A program made the position numbers and the translations under genes. DNA of 64,000 nt from NCBI RefSeq assembly GCF_030253575.1, contig NC_080561.1, positions 6,005,001-6,069,000 on the forward strand, given 5' to 3'. This document shows positions 22,258-33,238 of this stretch, piece by piece; positions within the stretch are counted from its first letter, which is position 1, and each line of letters starts with the position of its first letter. This DNA is from Rhododendron vialii. Taxonomy: Eukaryota; Streptophyta; Magnoliopsida; Ericales; Ericaceae. The notes beneath the pieces are model-generated. The model did not search any database. It was not told the origin of the DNA and saw only the letters and a program-made list of their open reading frames with translations.

Positions 22258-23537
22258 CTAGCAAAATAGATAAAAGCCGCGGTTCAATACTTTTGAACCA
22301 AAATGTCTGCAAAGAGTTTTGATTAGCTGTACATACTTGTATATGATGAACAAACTTTCTATTTGTACTTCAATCATATACGAATATACTTGACACAATT
22401 CTGTGCACAACTTTATTTCTCTCCTTCTACATCTTCCAATCTATAACACTTGGAAATGAATGAAAAATAGTAACATGCTCAGTCCTTCAAGTTAGTTTCC
22501 CGATTATAGTTGGATATGGTAAAAGGAAATCAAATATACAAGAAATGGAAAAGTAAAAGATACTCACACCATCCTGGTAAATTTGTTTCTGTTAAAAAAA
22601 ATCCTGGTAAATTTTTAAAAGACAAGGGAATGCCATCTGGAATTCGCTTCCTTGTCATCCACAATAATTTAGCTTCCAACTAATCATAGAATTTGACTAA
22701 AATGCAATGAGTTAACGTTGGTTGAAGTACTAATGATTTCTATTGCCTATATAAGGAAATCTTTGTGAGGGGATTTATAGGAAGAATCCGAAGAAAGAAA
22801 AAGCATCATGCTGGTGTCGGATAAGTTAAATTTTCGACCAATGAATTTGGAAGCACTGCTTTTGTTTATTTGTTTTTGAAAACTCATAAGCTTCCAATGG
22901 TGGAAATAACACACTTCAGCAACCAAGTATCATTTTTTGTTGCACGAACATAGACAATTTGAGATTTTTTTCTACAGTAAGATATTAAACGGGAGGGGCC
23001 TGATTACATTATTGTGCAAGGGTGTCAAGATTCCATGTGTCTCAAGTCAGTGATTTAATGAACAATTATGAGATGCGTGCAAGTTTAGAATCTATTTGGT
23101 ATAGAAATTAATGAAAATGTGCTGGCAGCGTTTCTGTTAGGGAACACTCAGATTTGTTCGGGAACCTCTTGTTATTATTTGGAAATCCCAGCTTCTAAAT
23201 GATGCTAATAAAGAAGGAAGCTCAAATTTCCCCCAAGTCTAATCTGTCCTTATCGCACAAATGTTGCCTTGACGATGCAAAGATAACATAAAAGATGCCC
23301 AGATCATGTGCGCGGTTGAAGATGGGGGGAAAGAAAAGCAGGAGTAAATGGTGCTGACATTTTTCATTCCAGAGGAGACAGCCATGCATCAACTCCATTT
23401 GTGCCTCACATTTTCTATGAATCACATGGTGCTGTAATGTACTATTTGGTGGGAGACATTGGGAAAACATATGGGTGTAAGCGTGTAGATCTAAATCGAA
23501 ACCACGTTCTAGCCAGGTGATTGTTGTAGAGGATGAG
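22258..23537. other. duplicated spacer between DUF241 copies 2 and 3
   Basis: Non-coding. It closely matches 19795-21300 minus the SINE and hAT insertions there, so it serves as the empty-site reference. No gene seen. Confidence 0.7.
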
Positions 23538-23568
23538 ATTCCTTGTCTCCTTAAGCCTAGTATATATG
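23538..23568 (+). promoter_or_regulatory. conserved box plus TATA box of DUF241 gene 3
   Basis: ATTCCTTGTCTCCTT at 23538-23552 and TATATAT at 23561, 114 bp before the ATG. Confidence 0.75.
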
Positions 23569-23674
23569 TGGAACTTAAGAAGAAAGAAGAAAACACAGCC
23601 AACCACAAGTAACTTGACTTTGAAAATTTCACATATCCAGTTCTAAGTGTCCTTGTGCCCAATTGCAAAGAAAA

Positions 23675-24499
23675 ATGGCTTCATCTCCTTTGAGGTTAAA
23701 ATCCTTCTACCATACTCGTTCTGTTAGCTTGCCTTCTAGACTTCACCCAGTTATCCCTCATGACGATGAGCATTTGAGGCTAAGTGGCCTTGAAAACATG
23801 TATGATCGTTTGGACGGCTTGCTTCTATTGCCACACACTCAACAAGCCTTTGCTCAACAACACCATGAGAAATGGGTTGAAGTGGTGCTGGAAAAGTATC
23901 TAGGGCTATTGGATGTGTGTGCTACAGTTAGAGATGTATCCTCGCAAACAAAGCAAGATTTACAAGACCTTCTTTCAGTTCTACGCAGAAGAAGGGAGGA
24001 GAATGACTTTTCAGAGTACTTAAATTCGAAAAAGAAGGCAAAGAAGGTGATCCAAAAGTCCCTAAAGGATTTGAAGAATATCAAAACCAAGCACACCGTC
24101 GTAGGTCTTGGAAAAAGCCGGGAAATTTTGGATTCGCTAAATGAAGTTGAAGCAGCCACTGTTGGCGCATTCGAGACATTGTTGTCCTATATTTCAGGGA
24201 CAAAGGCAGAGTCAAGATTGAGTGGATTTGCTTTGGCTTCCAAACTCATCCACCAAAAGAGCGTTGCATCCAAAGATGAAGTAACAAACACAAGCGTGTT
24301 CGAGAAATTTGATGTTTTATTGCACTCCCTCAACAATCACAAGACAAGCAAATCTTATAGCACATTACGCGTTGAGAATGTGAAAAACCTATTGGGGAAG
24401 ATGGAGTTAAGCATTGAAGAGGTTGAGGAAGAACTTGACTGTTTGTTTAGGAGGTTAATCAAAACCAGAGTTACCCTCCTCAACATTCTCAACCACTAG
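23675..24499 (+). CDS. DUF241 family protein, type B (copy 3)
   Basis: An intronless 274-aa frame with start MASSPLRLKS, in the same context (GCAAAGAAAAATGG) as copy 2. Domain order is as in copy 2. Notable replacements in otherwise conserved positions include DVCATVRDVSSQ (usual TAKDV), KDEVTNTSVFEKF (usual EDEET) and IEEVEEELDCLFRR (usual IQEIEEGLECLFRR). The frame is complete with the typical LLNILNH end. Substitutions are scattered with no stop, so it may still be functional. Function is unknown, as for the family. Confidence 0.93.
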   Translation: MASSPLRLKSFYHTRSVSLPSRLHPVIPHDDEHLRLSGLENMYDRLDGLLLLPHTQQAFAQQHHEKWVEVVLEKYLGLLDVCATVRDVSSQTKQDLQDLLSVLRRRREENDFSEYLNSKKKAKKVIQKSLKDLKNIKTKHTVVGLGKSREILDSLNEVEAATVGAFETLLSYISGTKAESRLSGFALASKLIHQKSVASKDEVTNTSVFEKFDVLLHSLNNHKTSKSYSTLRVENVKNLLGKMELSIEEVEEELDCLFRRLIKTRVTLLNILNH

Positions 24500-25799
24500 C
24501 TAGCAAAATAGATAAAAGGCCGCGGTTCAATACTTTTGATCCAAAATATCGGCAAAGAGTTTTGATTAGCTGTACATACTTGTATACGAGGAACAAACTT
24601 TTTATTTTTACTTCAATCATATACCAATATACTTGAACAATTCTGTGCACAACTTTCTCTCTCTCCTTCTACATCTTCCAATCTACAACACTTGGAAATG
24701 AATCAAAAATAGTAACATGCTCAGTCCTTCAAGTTAGTTACCCAATTGAAGTTGGATATGGTAAAAGGAAACTAATTACACAAGAAATGGATAAGTTAAA
24801 GATTCAATATCTAAATGGTATATTTTCAACGCCAACATTACAGTATCACAAATTGTGAAAGAGTCATGGGAAAGCCATCTGGAATTCGCTGCCTTGTCGT
24901 CCACAATCGTTTAGCTTCAATTAATTAGCTAATTTGACTAAAATGCAGTGAGTTAACGTTGGTCGAAGTACTAATTATTGGAGTATTGTTTTGCCTACGT
25001 AGATAGATACGGAAATCTTCGAGAGGGGGTTTATAGGAAGAATCCCAAAAAATAAAAAAAACATCACTGTGGTGTCTGATATGTTAAATTTTCCTGAATT
25101 TGGAAGCACTGATTATGTTATTCTGCTTTTGAAAACTCATAAGCTTCATTTCCTGTGGTGAAAATAACAAACATTAGCACCCAATTTTTAATTTTTTATT
25201 TGTTGCACGAACAAAGGTAATTTTTATTTGTGTCAAGATTCACACTGTCTCAAACCAGTGATTTAAATTTAATGAACAATTATGAGACGCGTGGAAGTTG
25301 AGAATCTGATCTAGTTTAGAAATTAGCGATAATGTGCTGGCAGGCTTTCTGTTTGGGAACACTCAGATTAGTTTAGAAACTCTCTCTTGCTATTCTAATC
25401 TCAGCTTCTAAATGATGCTAACAGATATGCAAGCTAATTTTTCCCTCGAGTCTAAATCTGTCCATGTTCAGATGCTGCCTCTATAGCACGAAGAAAGCAT
25501 AAGAGATGCTCAGATCATGTGCACGGTTGATCATCGGGGAAAGGAAAGCAGGAGTAAATGGTGCTGACATTGTCATGTCAGAGCCCAGAGGAGACATCCG
25601 TGCATCAACTCCACTCGTGCATCGCATTCTCAATGAATCATATTGTGCTGTACTATACGGCTACTTTAATTGTCAACTGTTTTCTAAAATTGTCGTGTGG
25701 GATCTATTTGGTGGGAGACATTGTGAAAACATTTCCGTGAAAGCGTGTTGATCCAAATTGAAACCATGTTATATCCAGCTGGTTGTTGGAGAGGATGAG
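24500..25799. other. spacer between DUF241 copies 3 and 4
   Basis: A duplicated non-coding spacer, more diverged from the two preceding spacers. No insertion or gene recognised. Confidence 0.6.
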
Positions 25800-25830
25800 A
25801 TTCCTTGTCTCCTTTCAGCCTGGTATATAT
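25800..25830 (+). promoter_or_regulatory. conserved box plus TATA box of DUF241 gene 4
   Basis: ATTCCTTGTCTCCTT at 25800-25814 and TATATAT at 25824, 113 bp before the ATG. Confidence 0.75.
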
Positions 25831-25936
25831 GTGGAGCCTGATGAAGAGGAAAGGAAACACAACCCAGCACAAGTAACTTGACATTGAAAATCTCCCATCC
25901 AGTTCTAAGTGTCCTTATTCCCAATTGCAGAGAAAA

Positions 25937-26761
25937 ATGGCTTCATCTCCTTTGAGATCAAAATCCTTCTACCATGCTCGTTCCGTCAGCTTGCCTTCTA
26001 CACTTCACCCTGTCATTCCTCACTTCAATGAGCATTTGGGGCTAAGTGGCCTTGAAAACATGTATGATCGTTTGGACGATTTGCTTCTATTGCCACACAC
26101 TCAACAAGCCTTTGCTCAACAATGCCATGAGAAATGGGTTGAAGTGGTTCTGGAAAAGTATCTAGGGCTATTGGATGTATGCGCTACTGCTAAAGATGTA
26201 TCCTCACAAACAAAGCAAGATTTACAAGGCCTTCTTTCAATCCTACGCAGAAGAAGGGAGGAGAATGACTTTTCAGAGTACTTAAATTCAAGAAAGAAGG
26301 CAAAGAAGGTGATCCAAAAGTCCTTGAAGGATTTGAAGAGTATCAAAACCAAGCACACCGTCGTAGTTGTTAGCAAAAGCCGGGAAATTTTGGATTCGCT
26401 AAATGAGGTTGAAGCAGCCACTATTGGGGCATTCGAGACATTGTTGTCCTATATTTCAGGGACAAAGGCAGAGTCAAGATTGAGTGGATTTTCTTTGGCT
26501 TCTAAACTCATTCACCGAAAAAGCATTGCATCCGAAGATGAAGAAACAAGCATAAATGCATTCGAGAAATTTGATGCTGCATTGCACTCCCCCAACAATC
26601 ATAAGACAAGCAAATCTGAAAACGCAGTACGCATTGAGAATGTGCAAAAACAGTTGAGGAAGATGGAGTTAAGAATTCAAGAAATCGAAGAAGGACTTGA
26701 ATGTTTGTTCAGGCGGTTAATCAAAACCAGAGTTACCCTCCTCAACATCCTCAACCACTAG
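25937..26761 (+). CDS. DUF241 family protein, type B (copy 4)
   Basis: An intronless 274-aa frame from MASSPLRSKSFYHARSVSL. All DUF241 landmarks are present: SLPSTLHP (Thr where Arg is usual), LDDLLLLPHTQQAFAQQ, DVSSQTKQDLQGLLSILRRRR, SRKKAKKVIQKSL, LNEVEAATIGAFETLLSYISGT, and LECLFRRLIKTRVTLLNILNH. Some positions follow type A (SRKKAKK, DAALHS), so past gene conversion between the types is possible. The complete frame and conserved promoter suggest a working gene of unknown function. Confidence 0.93.
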   Translation: MASSPLRSKSFYHARSVSLPSTLHPVIPHFNEHLGLSGLENMYDRLDDLLLLPHTQQAFAQQCHEKWVEVVLEKYLGLLDVCATAKDVSSQTKQDLQGLLSILRRRREENDFSEYLNSRKKAKKVIQKSLKDLKSIKTKHTVVVVSKSREILDSLNEVEAATIGAFETLLSYISGTKAESRLSGFSLASKLIHRKSIASEDEETSINAFEKFDAALHSPNNHKTSKSENAVRIENVQKQLRKMELRIQEIEEGLECLFRRLIKTRVTLLNILNH

Positions 26762-27449
26762 CTAGCAAAAAGAAGAAGATAAAACCCGTGGTTCAATATT
26801 TTTGACATTCCAAAATGTCGGCAGAGAATTCTGTTTAGCTGTTAATACTTGTATGTGAGGCATATATAGACTTTTTATTTGTTTCCTTCAATCATATACC
26901 AATATTCTTGAGACAATTCTGTGCACAATTTTATCTGTCTCCTTCTACATCTTCCAATCTTAACCACTTGGCGTTGAATGAAAAATAGTAACCATGTCTA
27001 GTCCTACAAGTTAGTTACCTGCTAAAAGTGGATATTGTAAAATGAAAATATACAAGAAAGGGAAAAGTAAAGAGATTCAAAAATCTAAATGGTATAATTT
27101 CAATCTACAGTTCTACATCTTCCATAGCACTTGGAAATGAATGAAAAATAGTAACATGCCCAGTTATTCAAGTTAGTTACTTAACCAGTTGAATATGGTA
27201 AAATGAAAATATTTAAGAAAGAGACTAGTAAAGATTAAAATAACTAAATGGGAACTCGTGTATGTTGTAGTTTAGTCAGCCCTTCTGGGAGTTCATGCCT
27301 GTTAATTCATGCAACAGCTGGGAAGATTCCAATTGTCTCAAGTAAAATTATCTTAATGCTACCAAAAGTGATAGTGGACTAGATGGTGAATTGATGGCGG
27401 TGTAAGAGGTAGTGTTACGGTGACAGTGTTGGTAGTGGAGGGGTAGTTT
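26762..27449. other. spacer between DUF241 copies 4 and 5, left flank of a satellite relic
   Basis: Non-coding. The stretch around 27350-27450, with 'agtgatagtggactagatgg' and 'gtgttacggtgacag', is the same left flank that borders both satellite arrays (at about 35720-35870 and 57075-57160). Confidence 0.7.
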
Positions 27450-27575
27450 TTTGAAAGAGTTTGAGCGAATTCATAAGGCATTCCAGACTTCATCAAAGCG
27501 CACAAAATCTGTATAATCATCGGAATTTTTCAAAGACATACGCCCAAGACAAGGCTTATACATTTACAAAACCAT
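27450..27575. repeat. single relic piece of the 973-bp satellite monomer
   Basis: About 125 bp around 'gcattccagacttcatcaaa' and 'catcggaattttt...agacatac' match the interior of the satellite monomer. They lie between the same left and right flanking sequences as the long arrays. Only about 13% of one monomer is present. Confidence 0.85.
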
Positions 27576-28260
27576 TATTTTATTCCACATGGGGATAGTA
27601 ATAACTTTTAGCTCCGAGTTCTTATAAGTTCATTATGTTTTCAGTTACACGAGGAGCATGATTGTAAAAGATGGAAAGATTCCTATTGTCTCAAGTTTGG
27701 TGATGATCTAATGGAAATAAAGAGAATCACATGGGAAATGCAGGATCCCAGTTGGTATAGAAACAATGAAAAATGTCTGGGCTGTCCTTATGTTTGGGGA
27801 CACTTGCTCTCTTTTGGTTTATATTATATACTACCAGTCCGTTTGGTTCTTGGTGTCATTTGTGAATCAAAACATCTAAATAATGCTAATAAAATAACAA
27901 AACTATTGGTATTCAAGTCTAGATCTGTCATTACTACAAAAAAAGCCTTTGAAAACAAGAAGATAACCTTACAAAGATGCTCAGATCGTGTAGAATATAT
28001 AATGGACGTATATTAATGGAAGGAAATGGAGAAGAGAGTAGATGGTGCTGTCACTTTCATGCCAGATGAGACAAACGGGTATCGATACCACTCGTGCATT
28101 GTAATTGTTATAAACCAACCATGTAAAATATTGCATATAGTAATATACAACAATTTTAGAACCTATTTGGTGGGGGACATTGCGTGAACATCTCCGCAAG
28201 ATGCTGTAGATCCAAATCAAAATCACGCTGTAGCTGGGTTATAATTGAGGAGAGTATTAG
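27576..28260. other. spacer upstream of DUF241 copy 5
   Basis: A duplicated type-A upstream region, also found before copies 7, 9 and 10. It includes a well-conserved block 'gatggtgctgtcactttcatgccaga' near 28040-28066. No gene. Confidence 0.6.
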
Positions 28261-28292
28261 ATTCCTTGTCTCCTTCTCCCTCTTGTATATAT
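28261..28292 (+). promoter_or_regulatory. conserved box plus TATA box of DUF241 gene 5
   Basis: ATTCCTTGTCTCCTT at 28261-28275 and TATATAT at 28286, 120 bp before the ATG. Confidence 0.75.
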
Positions 28293-28405
28293 TGAGCCCA
28301 AGAAGAGGGACACAACCACAAATCCGATAACTCAACACAAGTTTTGAAATTTCACATTCCACATCCAGTACTTCTAGTTTGCCTTGTATCCAATTGGAAA
28401 GAGAA

Positions 28406-29236
28406 ATGGATTCTTCTCCTTTGAGATCAAAATCCAACTACCACACTCGTTCTGTCAGCTTGCCCTCTAGACTTCACCCACTTCTTCATGTCGATGAGAA
28501 TTCGAGGCTTAACGGACTTCGAATATTGTTTGAGCGTTTGGACAATATGCTTCTATTGCCACGCACTCAACAAGCCTTTGCCCAACAGCGACACCTGATA
28601 TTGGTTGAAGAGGTTCTGGAAAAGTATCTCCAGCTCTTAGATATTTGTGCCGCAGCAAAAGATGTGTCCACCCAAACAAAGCAAGATGTACAAAACATTC
28701 TTTCCATCTTGAGAAGAAGAAGGGATTCAAATGACTTTGCAGGGTACTTGACTTCCAGAAAAAAGGCAAAGAAGGTGATCCAAAAGTCTCTAAGAGATTT
28801 GAAGAGTATCAAAAGCAAGAGTACCATAACAGCTTTTGACAAAAGCCATGAGATTTTTGAGATTTCAAGCTTGTTAAATGAGGTTGAAGCAGCCACGATT
28901 GGGGTGTTCGAGTCTTCATTGTCTTATATTGCAGGGGCAAAGGTGGAATCAAGGGTGAGTGGATTTTCCTTGGTTTCCAAACTTATGAACTGGAAGAGTG
29001 TTGCACCCGAAGAGGAAGAAGCAAAAACAGATGCTTTTGAGAAATTTGATGCCGCATTGCACTCCCTCAACAATCCCAAGACAAGCAAGACTGATGGTCT
29101 AATACATATGGACAAAGTTCAAAATCAATTGTGGAAGATGGAGTCTAGCATTGAAGATCTGGAAGAAGGACTAGAATCCTTGTTTAGGCGGTTGATCAAA
29201 ACTAGAGTTTCCCTCCTCAACATTCTCAACCACTAG
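28406..29236 (+). CDS. DUF241 family protein, type A (copy 5)
   Basis: An intronless 276-aa frame starting MDSSPLRSKSNYHTRSVSL. Nine upstream codons are open but lack an ATG, so the shared MDSS start is preferred. Family features in order: SLPSRLHP, LDNMLLLPRTQQAFAQQ, DVSTQTKQDVQNILSILRRRR, SRKKAKKVIQKSLRDLKSIKS, SSLLNEVEAATIGVFESSLSYIAGAK, FEKFDAALHSLNNPKTSKTDG, and LESLFRRLIKTRVSLLNILNH. Cys of type B (LECLF) is Ser here (LESLF), as in copies 7 and 10, which marks a subgroup. Function is unknown; probably soluble and largely helical. Confidence 0.93.
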   Translation: MDSSPLRSKSNYHTRSVSLPSRLHPLLHVDENSRLNGLRILFERLDNMLLLPRTQQAFAQQRHLILVEEVLEKYLQLLDICAAAKDVSTQTKQDVQNILSILRRRRDSNDFAGYLTSRKKAKKVIQKSLRDLKSIKSKSTITAFDKSHEIFEISSLLNEVEAATIGVFESSLSYIAGAKVESRVSGFSLVSKLMNWKSVAPEEEEAKTDAFEKFDAALHSLNNPKTSKTDGLIHMDKVQNQLWKMESSIEDLEEGLESLFRRLIKTRVSLLNILNH

Positions 29237-29583
29237 CCAAGAAAATCTTGGAGCAGAAATTTTGATGTTTAGGAGTGTAGTTGTAAATGGAACATTATAC
29301 CTGTAGTTTCCCCTCCAGATATAAATCAATATACTTTGAGCCAAATTCTTGCTTATACATCGAATCAAACCGTTTTTTCCTTGTTGTCAGGGCATTCATT
29401 CATTATTCAGTTGATGATGAAAGTAAGCACTAAGTTCTCCAATATTACCATGAGACTGAAATAAATGTACATGGAGACTGAAATAAATGTACATGGTTTC
29501 TTTCTTCCCCTCCATTGTTCTCATGGAACATAACCAAGCATGTATTATAACAGAAACCAGCCATAGAAAGATGTTAGAGACTG

Positions 29584-29877
29584 ATATATATTTGGAGCCT
29601 GATGAAGAGGAAAGGAAACATGACCCACCACAGCTAACTTGCCATTGAAAATTTCACATCCAGTTCTAAGTGTCCTTATTCCCAATTGCAAAGAAAAATG
29701 GCTTTATCGCCTTTGAAGTCAAAATCCTTCTACCATGCTCGTTCTGTCAGCTTGCCTTCTAGACTTCACCCGGTCATTCCTCATGTTGATGAGCATTTGA
29801 GGCTAAGTGGCCTCGAAAACATTTATGATCGTTTGGATGATTTGCTTCTGTTGCACCATAAAGAAGATAATTTATGA
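29584..29877 (+). pseudogene. truncated DUF241 type-B copy 6 with its promoter
   Basis: A TATATAT box (29584) and ATG (29698) begin a normal type-B gene (MALSPLKSKSFYHARSVSL, then SLPSRLHP, then LENIYDRLDDLLLL). After about 55 codons the gene changes abruptly into upstream spacer sequence of the next type-A copy (TTGCACCATAAAGAAGATAA, compare 58957 onward) and stops at 29877. The joint lies at shared short sequence around TTCTGTTGCACC, so a deletion between copies by microhomology or unequal exchange is likely. The remaining 59-aa frame lacks all conserved C-terminal parts and should be inactive. Confidence 0.9.
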
Positions 29878-30037
29878 ACCAATTTTGTAAATTAGGCGAC
29901 GCGAGGAGCATGATTCCATGATGGTAAAGGATTGAAAGATTCACATGGGAAATGCAGGATCTCAGATGTATAGAAACAATGAAAAATGTTATGGCTGTCA
30001 TTATGTTTGGGGACACTCTTTTTTGGTTTATATAATA

Positions 30038-30274
30038 CTCCCTCTGTCCCATTTTCATTATCCATTTTTGAATTGCGTGCCATTTTTGAATTGCTTATAG
30101 CTTTTAATCTGTAATGTTTTTCATAATTTTGAAAACCTTGTATTATAGAACTAATCAATATCTATCAAATAAGATCCATATTGCATATTTTTCAAGATCT
30201 ACACAACAAGATATAGGCAAACGATATAAAAGAGACAAACAGAATAATGGACAATGAAAATGAGACGGAGGGAG
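30038..30274. mobile_element. Stowaway-like MITE, 237 bp
   Basis: The ends are CTCCCTCTGTCCCATTTTCA and its inverted form (TGAAAATGAGACGGAGGGAG), flanked by TA on both sides (30036-30037 and 30275-30276). This CTCCCTCYGTCC end and TA duplication are typical of Tc1/mariner-derived Stowaway elements in plants. The related spacer near 27825 lacks it. Non-coding. Confidence 0.88.
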
Positions 30275-30700
30275 TAGTAAAAGTCTGTTTGGTTCTTGGT
30301 GTCATTTCTGAATCTAAATATCTAAATAGTGCTAACAATTACTAAGAAAACTATTGGTATTCAGGTACTCTAGATCTGTCATTACTACAAACAATGCCTT
30401 TGAAAACAATAAGATAACCTTACAAAGATGCTCAGATCGTGTAGAATGGATGTATATTAATGGAAGGAAAAGGAGAAGAGAGTAGATGGTGCTGTCACTT
30501 TCATGCCAGAGGAGACAAACGGGTATCAATACCACTCGTGCGTTGTAATTGTTATAAACCGACCATGTAAAATATTGCATATATTTACAACCATTTTAGG
30601 ACCTATTTGGTGGGGGACATTGCGTGAACATCTCCGCAAGATGCTGTAGATCCAAATCAAAATCATGTTGAAGCTGAGTGATAATTGAAGAGAGGATTAG

Positions 30701-30731
30701 ATTCCTTGTCTCCTTCTCCGTCTAATATATA
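30701..30731 (+). promoter_or_regulatory. conserved box plus TATA box of DUF241 gene 7
   Basis: ATTCCTTGTCTCCTT at 30701-30715 and TATATAT at 30725, 132 bp before the ATG. Confidence 0.75.
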
Positions 30732-30856
30732 TTGAGCCTAAGAAGAAGGACAAAACCACAAATCCACTAACTCATCACAAGTTTTGAACTCACATAAATA
30801 ACATTCCACATCCAGTACTCAGCACAAGTTTGCCTTGTTTCCAATTGTAAAGAGAA

Positions 30857-31714
30857 ATGGATTCTTCTCCTTTGAGATCAAAATCCAACTGCCACACTCG
30901 TTCTGTCAGCTTGCCCTCTAGACTTCACCCACTCATTCCTCATGTTGATGAGAATTTGAAACTTAATGGCCTTCAAATGTTGTGTGAGCGTTTGGACATT
31001 ATGCTTCTATTGCCAAGCACTCAACAAGCCTTTGCCCAGCAGCAACACCAGATATTGGTTGAAGAGGTTCTGGAAAAGTATCTCAGGCTCTTGGATATTT
31101 GTGCCACAGCAAAAGATGTGTCCACCCAAACAAAGCAAGATGTACAAAACCTTCTTTCCATCTTGAGGAGAAGACGGGATACAAATGACTTTGCAGGGTA
31201 CTTAACTTCCAGAAAAAAGGCAAAGAAGGTGATCCAAAAGTCTCTAAAAGATTTGAAGAGCATCAAAAGCAAGAGTACCATAACAGCTTTTGACAAAAGC
31301 CAAGAGATTTTTGAGATTTCTAGCTTGTTAAATGAGGTTGAAGCAGCCACGATTGGGGTGTTCGTGTCTTCATTGTCCTACATTGCAGGGGCAAAGGTGG
31401 AATCAAGGGTGAGTGGATTTTCCTTGGTTTCCAAACTTATGAACCGGAAGAGCATTGCACCCAAAGAGGAAGAAACAAAAACAGATGCTTTTGAGAAATT
31501 TGATGCCGCATTGCACTCCCTCAACAGTCACAAGACAAGCAAGACTGATCTGGACGAAGTTCAAAATCAGTTGTGGAAGATGGGGTCTAGCATCGAAGAT
31601 CTCGAAGAAGGACTAGAATCCTTGTTTAGGTGGTTGATCAAAACTAGAGTTTCCCTCCTCAACATTCTCAACCACTTGCCAAGAAAATCTTGGAGCAGAG
31701 ATTTTGATGTTTAG
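30857..31714 (+). CDS. DUF241 family protein, type A (copy 7), with extended C terminus
   Basis: An intronless 285-aa frame starting MDSSPLRSKSNCHTRSVSL. It has all family landmarks: SLPSRLHP, LDIMLLLPSTQQAFAQQ, DVSTQTKQDVQNLLSILRRRR, SRKKAKKVIQKSL, LLNEVEAATIGVF, and LESLFRWLIKTRVSLLNILNH. Two oddities: about five residues (GLIHM in copy 5) are missing near position 231, and the usual TAG after NILNH is TTG. Translation therefore continues 11 codons (LPRKSWSRDFDV) to a TAG at 31714, in sequence that is 3' UTR in the sister copies. The invariant final Arg of LFRR is Trp. It may be functional or at the start of decay. Confidence 0.9.
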   Translation: MDSSPLRSKSNCHTRSVSLPSRLHPLIPHVDENLKLNGLQMLCERLDIMLLLPSTQQAFAQQQHQILVEEVLEKYLRLLDICATAKDVSTQTKQDVQNLLSILRRRRDTNDFAGYLTSRKKAKKVIQKSLKDLKSIKSKSTITAFDKSQEIFEISSLLNEVEAATIGVFVSSLSYIAGAKVESRVSGFSLVSKLMNRKSIAPKEEETKTDAFEKFDAALHSLNSHKTSKTDLDEVQNQLWKMGSSIEDLEEGLESLFRWLIKTRVSLLNILNHLPRKSWSRDFDV

Positions 31715-32699
31715 TATTGTAGTTGTAAATGAAACATTATACCTGTAGTTTCCCCTCCACATATAAATCGATATACTTTGAGCAAAATTCTTGCTTATAC
31801 ATCAAACCTCTTTTTCCTTGTTAGTTTGGGTTCATTCATTACTCAGTTGATGATGGAGATTAAATGGGCAGTGACTTACACCGTGTCGGTAAATAGTGAA
31901 AAGACATGGGAAAAAGCCATATGCAATTTGCAGGCTTGTTCGTCCACAATAGTTTAGCTTCAGCCTAGCTATTTTGACAGAAATAAATTGAGTTAACGCT
32001 GGCTAAAGTATTCATTATTTATGTTATTTCCCTATGTTGGTCGATAAGGAAATCGTTGAGACGGAATTGATGGAAGAATCCAAAGGGAAAGAAAACGTCA
32101 CAGTCATTCTGTTTGGACCTCTGCATTTGGAAGCACTGATTAGATAAACTTCTTTTGAAAACTCATTGGCTTCAACTCTTTTCCTGGGGCAACAGTATTC
32201 AACTTTTAGCACCCAGCTATGTGATTTGTTGCACCCACAAAGATAATTGTGAGACATTAATTGACTAAGGTATTAAACAAGGTTATGCAAGGCTGTCAAG
32301 ATTCCAGTTGTATAAAGTCAAGGATTAAATGAACAATTATGAGATGCGTGCAAGTTTAATTAAGAATTTTGTCTGGTTTAGAAACGAGGGAAAAGGTGCT
32401 GGCTGATGTTTGGGAACACTCAGATTCAGTGTCATTCAGAAATCTCAGCTTCTAAAATTACCTTCAAGTCTAATAATATACGAAGAAAACATAAAAGATG
32501 CTCAAATCATGTGCGTACAGTTGAATATGGGGGAGAGGAATTAGCAATAGAGTATAGAGTACTGACATTTCCAAGCCAGATGAGACAACCATGCATCAAC
32601 TCCACTCGTGCATCGCATTTTGTACGAACCTCATTGTACTATATTACATAATCATTTTGGGGTCAATTTGGTTGGAGACATAGCATAAACATCTCCACA
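31715..32699. other. spacer and type-B promoter region without its gene
   Basis: Non-coding. From about 31900 it follows the spacer found upstream of type-B genes, up to 'catcaactccactcgtgcatcgcatttt' (about 32593). It is then replaced by the minisatellite at about 32703, so the TATA box and 5' coding part of this copy are gone. Confidence 0.65.
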
Positions 32700-32702
32700 A
32701 CT

Positions 32703-33030
32703 TATACCTGGCCACCTATAATTACTCTTGGCCGCCACGAATTACACTTGGCCACGTATAATTACTCTTCGCCGCCACGAATTACATCTAGCCACATATA
32801 ATTACTCTTGGCCGCCACAAATTACACCTGGCTGCATATAATTACTTTTGGCCGCCATGAATTACAACTGGCCGCTTATAATTACTCTTGGCCGCCACGA
32901 ATTACAGCTGGACGCGTATATTTACTCTTGGCCTTAATGAATTACACCTGGCCACATATATTTACTCTTGGCTGCCACGAATTACACCTAGTCGCATATA
33001 ATTACTTTTGGTTGCAACGAATTACACCTG
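32703..33030. repeat. 40-bp minisatellite (two 20-bp half units), about eight copies
   Basis: The unit is 'ggccgcatataattactctt' followed by 'ggccgccacgaattacacct', repeated with scattered differences. The two halves share the GGCCGC...AATTAC pattern, so the array grew from a 20-bp ancestor. Frames across it are shadows. The same repeat occurs in DUF241 copy 11. Confidence 0.93.
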
Positions 33031-33142
33031 GCCGCAACGTATTAGAAGCGTGATTACTATTCACGATTCTCTTTTGTTTTACATACCTCTTGGCTGTGAA
33101 TAATTACATCTGGCCGCATGATCTATTATGGTGAAAGACTAG

Positions 33143-33238
33143 ATGGAGTCATGCATCCAAGATATTGAAGGACTTGAGTGTTTGTTTAGACGGTTAATCA
33201 AAACAAGAGTTCTCATCCTCAACTTTCTCAACCATTAG
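33143..33238 (+). pseudogene. C-terminal remnant of a DUF241 gene (copy 8)
   Basis: The 31 residues MESCIQDIEGLECLFRRLIK, continuing TRVLILNFLNH and stop, are the conserved C-terminal tail of the family. Everything upstream is minisatellite plus a short flank 'gcatgatctattatggtgaaaga' that is identical in kind to copy 11. No 5' coding part remains. The copy derives from the same interrupted ancestor as copy 11. Confidence 0.9.

Noticed and set aside
32808-33053. 81-codon repetitive frame in the 40-bp minisatellite
   Set aside because: 40 bp is not a multiple of three and the frame is a by-product of the tandem repeat; no coding signature.
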